Part shown: positions 57,494-64,000 of the stretch, piece by piece
Position numbering within the stretch: position 1 is the first letter of the stretch
Layout of the letters: each line of letters begins with the position of its first letter
DNA from: Amylostereum areolatum
Lineage: Eukaryota; Basidiomycota; Agaricomycetes; Russulales; Stereaceae
Length of the DNA stretch: 64,000 bases
Assembly: GCA_012932865.1 (NCBI GenBank)
Contig: SAXG01000023.1
Coordinates: 124,001-188,000 of the forward strand
Direction of reading: 5' to 3'
Position numbers and translations under genes: made by a program
Notes under the pieces: model-generated
The model's database searches: none
The model's input: only the letters and a program-made list of their open reading frames with translations
Told to the model about the DNA's origin: nothing

Positions 57494-57810
57494 TTGGGGG
57501 GCGTCAAAAACCGGATGGCGGAGGTCAGTTGATAATCGATAAAGACTGAGAGAGCTCAGAGTCAGAGCGCCGACGACCTGCGACAAGTTGCATTCACGCT
57601 CACATACGATTACGAAGGATTACATGCAACAAAGACATTTGTATGCGTTCAACAATCGGGTATACGAGATATCAGATCTAGAATACACTTCATCAAACTT
57701 GTACACGGTCGACAGGTGCTGAACCCAGATGCGTAGCCAGACAGAGAAACATACACTATATAGAAGAAGAGAAAGCACCGCACCACTTGCGACACGGTCG
57801 CCCCCCGCCT

Positions 57811-57946
57811 TCACGTCGAAACCATAAACCCTGGCGCAGTGGGCCCGAACATGGACGACAATCCCTGGGCATGCACCCACGCTCGCTCGTGGTTCCCGCG
57901 GTGGACATCGTTCTCCGCCCGCAACACGCCGTTCTCCACCCTCAGC
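57811..57946 (-). pseudogene. 3' fragment of coiled-coil gene B
   Basis: The last 45 or so codons of gene B (VENGVLRAENDVHRGNHERA ... PGFMVST) and its TGA, cut at 57946. No upstream part is present. Confidence 0.85.
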
Positions 57947-57965
57947 CCCAGTCAAAATGTACCGT

Positions 57966-58021
57966 AATGAGAGGGAATGATATGGGCACATGTGACATGG
58001 CTCGGGTCATTCCCTCTCATT
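57966..58021. repeat. 15-bp perfect inverted repeat at a duplication edge
   Basis: AATGAGAGGGAATGA (57966-57980) and its exact reverse complement (58007-58021), 26-nt loop, starting 20 bp after the duplication breakpoint. Confidence 0.9.
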
Positions 58022-58295
58022 CCCTCTCGCGACAAGATCCGGACTGATAAAGGATTCCCGCGGAATGGTAGGTGTGGGTAGGTAGATTGGTTGGAATGAT
58101 TTGGATTCACGTGGTATTTCTCATGCACGGACAGTTGGATTCGCAAAATAGGATATACATGTATATTAATCCCCTTCGCGGGCTTCTTGCCCGCACCATT
58201 ACGCCCAATACCTACCAAACCCGGGATACTGCACCCCCCATATACAGTATCCTACCAGCATGGTACCCATTTCCTGCTTCTCCCTCGCCTTCTCG

Positions 58296-61200
58296 TCAAT
58301 GGGCACGTACCACTGCCCACATATTGTTCTTGCACTTGCTACGGGCCAGTTCCCGCTCGTCGTGTGTCTGGTATGAGTGCTGTAACGCTGCCGATACGAT
58401 AAGCGCACCGTCGTAGTAAACACGCCGGCGATCAACGTACCATATGATTATGCCTCCCTCATGGTTCCTTTGGCCTCTTTGCGAGACAGGCTTCTTTCCT
58501 TGTTTCGTTCCGCGCTTTTGAGATTCCATCGCTGTGAAAGGAGTCAGAAGATTGTTAGGGAAGGTCACAAAATATGCCACTTTACTAACCTCGTGTTCCG
58601 TGATTGTCAATGAATCGAAAAGGGTTTTCCGAGCCTGTGTTGTGATAGGTTCATTTGCTTGACAATAGGCCGTATACCAGATATTCCTGCCAGAAAGGAT
58701 CAGAATGACATGAGCAGATGGGTAAGATGCGATACAGACAGGGGCGAGTTGGATGTTTTGCTTGGACGAACAGGCTTCCCCTTTGGCACAGGCTTTGCAC
58801 GAGTCTCGCTCATGCTGCTCACCGCCTCTGATTGTTGCGGCGGCGAGGAAGCGAGCGGGAGAAGGTCCTGGAAGAGAGCAAGAAGGTGGATATCAGTGAA
58901 GTTCTGCATTTGAGGATGAAGCGAAGGAGGAACATACCATTGACGCAGTCCCCTCAGCTTGGGCATACTTTTCCAGTTCGTTTGGCTCGGATGGTCCACC
59001 GTTTGTAGCGAGATGGGATGAGCCAATGTCATCTACAACTTGGGCTCGTCATCGATAAGGAGTAACAGGCTAAAGGCAGATTGAACGTACTGGGGGCATC
59101 TATGGTCATTGACACAGAAGCGGGGGTGGCAGCGGGGATAGCCACAGGGACTTGTTCCCGCAGACTTGGCCGCTTTTTCTCAGTGGGCCGACCAACGGAT
59201 TTCCTGGTAGATGGGGGATGGGATGAGTGCCGAGAGGCTGCATTGATGCAAGCAACAAAGTAAGGTAACCTACAGGACATCCGGAATCTAAATTGAATGG
59301 AGGACAGTGAGTTAACGCGTGAAAATTAGAAAGGAATGACCAACTCTAAGATGCTCGAGCGTGCTAGCGGGAGCCTCGCTGACATTCGAGGTGTTCGAAC
59401 CTGTATTTCTGTACGGTGAACGGGACGGGATGGAACAGGCGCATCTACGGACCTTCGGCCGCACGAATGGAAGTCTCCCGCACCTTGGATTTTTCGGTTG
59501 GCGGCGGCTCGTCGGAAGGAGTACCCTCGCCGATGTTTGAGGCACTCGAGCCTGGATAGGTGTGCAGTGAAAGAGACAGGGTAGAACAGCGTAATTTACG
59601 CACCTTCACCTGCCACGCAAACAGAAGGCTTCGGCTCCTTCGTTTTTTTGGTTGGTGGTGGCCCGTCGAAGAACCAAAGCCGGGTCGAGGTTTTGGGCGC
59701 TGCATCCATGTTGATTTCAGGAGAACGGGACCGCTTGCGAGGTGTGGAAGCATCTTCAAATGGTATGGTATCGGCAAGCGCGTGTGGGACACTAGCCTCA
59801 ACAGGAGCCGTCTTGATATTGTTGCTGGCAGAGGCAGCACCAGCCGGGGACTTTGTTTTGGAGTGACGGAATGTTTGCGAGCCGAATTCACGGGCCTTCC
59901 AGTGCTGGTCACAAAGCCGGAGATGGGGCGAATGATCGTACATGTGCTGGAGGAATTGATTGAGCAAATCAATAGGTATGTGTCTCCACTTGTCAGGGGA
60001 GATACCACGAATCTCCCAGCTGGCGTATATGTTGCGAGCCGTCTCTCGAGCTTTGCCAGCGCGTTGACCGTCCAGGGGGTTGCCATACTCATCCTCGAAG
60101 AACCCGGCCGAGACGTTTTCACCCTCGGCTTTGCGGGTGCCTCCCTGCTTACCTGCACCCTTCGCACTGTTGGTATCTTGCAGCGTTGCATCGTGGTCTT
60201 TCCAGATTTGTTGATCCCAGAATTTGACACCTGGAAAGTCAGACGCTCGGTAAAAGCGATTCCATGGAGCTGACTCGTAGAGCACCAGTCTGGCGGCTGG
60301 CCTGGGTGGCGACACCTTCTTGATAAGATCACTGTATGCCTTTCTAAATGACCATGCGATGTTAACACCGCACCGACGCAGAAGCGATTCAACTCACCGA
60401 AGCTCGGCCAAACGGGCCTCTGCAGTTTGTGCATCCATCTGGCTGCTGTCATACAGCTTTGCGTAGGTCGGACAGGTGGCAACGAGGTCGTCATGGGTGG
60501 CGTGCGCGAGCATCGTGAGTTGAGCAGGTGTCATACGTAGCAATGGGGTCTAGGTGACATGGTAAGACGTTGAGGGGATGAGACCCAGTGAGAATCGGTG
60601 CGAAGGATTTGAGACGCGGCGGAAGGCTTTTGGATGCCAAGACCAAGGAGTGCCAAAAAATGAAGGATTTCGACTCTCCTCGAAGTCCAGTGAGATCACG
60701 CTATGAGTCACCTACTTACGCGCGAGGGGAAGCATATTAAACGGCTGCTAAAGTCAACGGCAATGTAAGGAAACTGAAGATGATTGAAGCTCTTCAAATT
60801 TCGCCTTTCTCAGATTCTCAATCCAACGAGGTCTTCCTATGCAAACAACTTCGTGAGAACAAACGGAAAGGTCGTCGACTCGTAGGCTTATGTAAGTCCT
60901 CGAGCATTGCGCAACTTCGCACTTCGACTTAGCGTCTTCGTAGGTCTTCGTGTCCTTCCACCAGCTCTACCACCCTCCCTTCCTTCCAGTCAACGGCACG
61001 GCACCTTTCTCCCTCCTTCATTTCCGCCTTCCACTCCCAGGATCCAGCTCGTCCACGCAAAGTCCCGAATCAAACAACCGACGTGCTACTAGTCGTCGTC
61101 CCCGGTCGTCCTCTCCACGACGAGGATGAGCCTCAAGAACCACGACATGCCGCCATTTGACCTCGCTCGGAATCTGTTCCACAATGCAGTGAAGGGCTTC

Positions 61201-62306
61201 GGTCCGTCGCGAGTTCCTTGTAAATGCGTGCTGTGTCTTGTTCGATGTGTCACACATTGGGTGAATCGGCTCCCGGCGAGCCAGTGAGCCAGTGACATGA
61301 TACATCCGGTGTGTTTCCACCCTTCTTACACCAATAACTCACTCATGTCGAGGTCTTCTTTGTAGGAAATTCGTCCCCCAGCTTTGGTGCCGATGCCTCG
61401 GAAGGATGTGGGCGCATTGCATATATGGTGTAGGGTCAGCCTGGTGGTCCATCGCCGTCTATCATACACGCTACGCGCATGGTACGTTCCTCCGTTGCCG
61501 CTAAGTTTCTTTCTAACATCTGGCCTCTAGTGAGCACTGAGCTGCAGAGAAAGCCTGTCAGCTGTCCGTCAAGTTGGCCAAGAGACGTAGGCTGCATAAT
61601 GCTGGAGAGGGGGTGCTTGAAGTTCAAGTTATAGGGGTGGCTATCGGCGTGTGGGCTCGAGTGTACTTAGCACTATGTACTTCGTTTTCCATAAGCATGT
61701 AATGCAAGCTGGTTCCATAATCTTCTTGTTGTGTGCCATTCAGAATGCTTCAATTTGGTTCAAGCAAGGGAGCAATATGTAAATACATGCAGGCCTGATG
61801 CCATCCAATATTGTCACATATGGTCCTATGTGTTTTGCCAGGTTCAAAAATCTGTCGTGACGTTCAAGAAAAGTGTGCCATTTTTTTGAAGCCATAGGAC
61901 GGCAACAATGGATTTTGGCACACGTCTTGGCATCCAAAAATCTTCCGCCGCGTCTCAAATCCTTCGCACCGATTCTCACTGGGGATGAGACACAATGGAA
62001 AAAACTCACCACAACATTAAAAGGGACCCCGCCATCCAGGAGAGAGTCGTCCGTATAGGGAGCGCTTGGAGAACCATGTCGAGAATGGTGATAAAAATTC
62101 TGGCCGGAGTCCAACACCTGCGTTGGGTGAGTATGCACATGGTCGGGATTATCGAGGCCCGAGAAATCCATCGAACTGTGGGCCGAGACCGTAACCAGAG
62201 TGGAGGAATTTAAGTACCGCTGCTCTGAAGGTGGGAGGGAGGGAGGACGTGCAAGGTCGACAGAGGAAAGATGAGGCATAGCCTGTGAGGTATACGAGTA
62301 GTTCAT
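58296..62306 (-). CDS. Unrecognised multi-exon protein; MULE in intron 1
   Basis: Minus-strand gene. Exon 1 (ATG 62306 to 62010) encodes MNYSYTSQAMPHLSSVDLAR to DDSLLDGGVPFNVV. Intron 1 (62009-60550) contains the Mutator-like element. Exon 2 encodes TPLLRMTPAQLTMLAHATHD and CPTYAKLYDSSQMDAQTAEA; exon 3 KAYSDLIKKVSPPRPAARLV, APWNRFYRASDFPGVKFWDQ, SWEIRGISPDKWRHIPIDLL and a basic Ser/Pro tail (STPRKRSRSPEINMD, PPPTKKTKEPKPS). Smaller exons add SSASNIGEGTPSDEPPPTEK and TRKSVGRPTEKKRPSLREQV; the last gives YYDGALIVSAALQHSYQTHD and ends NNMWAVVRAH, TGA 58298-58296. Phases match at the first three joins; exon limits below about 59500 are approximate. AT-hook-like GRPTEKKRP and the basic tail suggest a nuclear protein. 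Family not recognised. Confidence 0.62.
60585..61982. mobile_element. Mutator-like (MULE) non-autonomous element
   Basis: 1,398 bp with terminal inverted repeats of about 59 bp: the first 41 bases (starting CCAGTGAGAATCGGTGCG) are identical and two mismatches follow. A perfect 9-bp target duplication GGATGAGAC lies at 60576-60584 and 61983-61991. Nine-base duplication plus long TIRs is the Mutator signature. No transposase is encoded; inside are only short frames. It lies in intron 1 of the unrecognised gene at 58296-62306. Confidence 0.94.
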
Positions 62307-62582
62307 AGGATGAAGGAGGTGGGTACGAGTACGAGTGGACAGATGTAAAAAGTCGGAGGCGGGAAGAGTAAGTGACAGATGGAAGAGAGCGCGACACAAC
62401 GAGCTCGTGGGGGGAAGAAGAGAGAGGTAAGGAAAAAGGGAGGCTTGTTGATACCGAGGCGGGAGCGACCGATCTTGGAATCGAGCGGCACGTGAGTTAA
62501 CAAGAATCGAGCTCAGGTAAGCATCGCAGATTCAACTGAATAATGTGGAGTCGCGATGGACGAGCGCGGTTTGGCCTTACGG
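62307..62582. other. Intergenic stretch
   Basis: Promoter of the 58296-62306 gene and 3' flank of the next minus-strand gene. No gene seen. Confidence 0.5.
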
Positions 62583-63280
62583 TCAGCTGTATCGGGAGCG
62601 TTGGCTCGGACTGCGCGCAGATGGATGGATGGATCGACGAGGAGTCTGGTATTGTAGGCCACTCCTAACAAACCAAGATGTCAGGCGGATTCACATCATC
62701 TGAGCCGCGGGACGGATAAGGGCGAGGTTAAGGATACTCACGTCGCCAGAAAGTTCTATCTCCCTGGCTCAGCGGCTGAGCGATTTGGTCGCTCTCATTG
62801 TGGTCTGCAAGAAACGCGGGATGGTGGTCGCACGCTACCCAGCTGAGACCATTGACGTCACTCGCGACCGGCGAGAGGATCGCGTTGATCCCCGTAAGTG
62901 GCTAATGCACCAGCGTCACAGCTTTTCAATCGGCTGAAGAACAAAGGAGACAGCAGGGCGGACGTACCGTTGCCCATATGCACGAGGAAGATGGCGGTGG
63001 GGGGGAGGGGGCCTTGGCGAGCGCGTTCGCTTGCGGATTGGCTAACAGCGGGGTCGCACGGCCTTCTGCACTTGCGGAGGATGCTGCCTTGCCAGGCACT
63101 CGGCGCTTGGTTAGAAAGATGAACTTCAGCTGTGTTCGAGAGGCCGCCATCCTTTGGGTTGGATGCGTAGGGAGGGACACGAAGAGGTCGTCGAGGTCCG
63201 TCGGCGCGCCGCCCGGGGAGGTGGGAGAACAGGAGGGTGTGCTTGCGAGCACACTGGTGTCCAGTGCTAGTGCGCGGACT
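62583..63280 (-). CDS. Unrecognised gene, 3' exons only
   Basis: Three joined minus-strand exons with matching phase. The upstream exon (to about 62969) reads GGAPTDLDDLFVSLPTHPTQ, SRTQLKFIFLTKRRVPGKAA, ANALAKAPSPPPPSSSCIWA. After an intron with GTACGT donor comes PLTGINAILSPVASDVNGLS and WVACDHHPAFLADHNESDQI (about 62902-62738). The final exons give WRHDVNPPDIL and TPRRSIHPSARSPSQRSRYS, TGA 62585-62583. The frame is closed by TAA upstream of about 63280, so at least one 5' exon is missing, perhaps in 63300-63610. The last exon includes a (TGGA)n-like microsatellite on +. No domain recognised. Confidence 0.5.
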
Positions 63281-64000
63281 TATGTAGAGGAATGTCTGCC
63301 GTTAGTGCTTTCCGGTTGCAAAAATGACACACGTACGTGTCATCCCACGCCGCGGGTGTGTCGCGCTCGTCTCCATGTGTTTGCATTGCACGCGTCGTCC
63401 TCTTTTTGCGCTCGTATCCCTCGGCTTTGCCTCCCTCACAGACACTGTGACTTAGCGGAGGACGGTGCCAGGGTGGCTCCGGGTTGCGGATTTCGACGGG
63501 CCCGGGTGTGTTAGTGTTGGCTGCAATGCGGGGAAGGGAGGACACCGAGTGAGCGTGAGGGATCCTTGGACCTCGATCAAACTCACTGCTTGGTGCCCTA
63601 CCCACCATACATGCAGTCTCCTATCTTGAGCACTTCTGCCGCACTGCTCGTAACGCCGGCGGCGGCTACCTAAGTGCAGGAGAATGTGGGGAAGAGAAAC
63701 TGAGACACGAACCGGTCGCGGCGACGCGTCTCGTTCGATGACGTAAGCGTGAGAGAGGTGCCGCTCTCAAACATATCAAGTCGACAGTTTCACGGGGACA
63801 CTTTCTCTCTACATATTTTTGCTTGGTAGATAGTATGTATAAAGATGTATATCCCAAATTTCCGGGCAGTGGGAGCATTGTGCTCGATCTTCGGAATCCA
63901 ATTGTTGCTCGCGCTTCGGACTTCTCGAGACGAGTTGCCGCCGGTTTCACTCCGCCCTTCGTCGGTCTCTCGTGCAACAACCATGTGCACGCCGCTTTGA
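63281..64000. other. Unassigned right end
   Basis: Open frames on minus (63267-63608, which has a genuine ATG at 63608) could be the 5' exon of the gene to the left, but no splice solution is convincing. Nothing else recognisable. Confidence 0.35.

Larger units (their letters stand above)
57243..57946. repeat. Segmental duplicate of 48979-49679
   Basis: Direct copy about 8.3 kb from its source. The match ends abruptly after CCACCCTCAGC at 57946, where unrelated sequence begins. Confidence 0.92.

Overview
The window looks like nuclear DNA of a mushroom-forming basidiomycete (Agaricomycete type). Protein genes are split by many short GT-AG introns of about 50-60 nt, the gene-rich parts are GC-rich, and the gene set is eukaryotic and fungal: LIS1/PAC1, proteasome beta-3, calmodulin, a WASP/Las17 protein, a KDM3-like JmjC demethylase, a GH105 glycosidase, a kinase-like protein and an F-box-like protein. 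No species is named, because nothing in the sequence fixes it.

Layout. 0.6-6.4 kb: a secreted type-B carboxylesterase (+) and the dynein regulator LIS1/PAC1 (-). 7.2-20.7 kb: an AT-rich RecQ-like helicase gene (-) cut in two by an 8,538-bp Ty3/gypsy chromovirus with two 493-bp LTRs and a 5-bp target duplication. 20.8-27.1 kb: two unrecognised basic, proline-rich proteins (+) and a secreted GH105 enzyme (-). 28-35.6 kb: a compact housekeeping block (proteasome beta-3, small hydrophilic protein, Las17/WASP, calmodulin, second small hydrophilic protein) bracketed by two inverted intron-containing tRNA-Pro(AGG) genes. 35.9-39.2 kb: a JmjC histone demethylase (-). 39.4-44.0 kb: a pogo-type DNA transposon with TA duplication and an apparently complete DDE transposase, itself hosting a second TIR element that contains a minisatellite. 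44.1-51 kb: a kinase-like gene, two paralogous coiled-coil genes (one broken by a 294-bp MITE) and an F-box-like gene. 51-57.2 kb: a stretch without convincing genes, carrying repeated intron-like units and a family of palindromic hairpin repeats with paired base changes. 57.2-57.9 kb: a partial duplicate of the F-box/coiled-coil intergenic segment. 58.3-62.3 kb: an unrecognised gene whose first intron holds a 1.4-kb Mutator-like element with a 9-bp target duplication. 62.6-63.3 kb: the end of another unrecognised gene (-).

Biologically the window is ordinary housekeeping chromatin invaded by at least five mobile elements, four of which can be delimited to the base from their target duplications. 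LIS1 (dynein), WASP and calmodulin (actin and calcium) and the proteasome subunit are core cell functions and no joint pathway is implied by adjacency. The most notable items are the chromovirus, whose 5' RNA appears able to prime its own reverse transcription (10-nt complementarity between the predicted transcript start and the primer-binding site), and the hairpin repeats at 52.3-52.9 kb.
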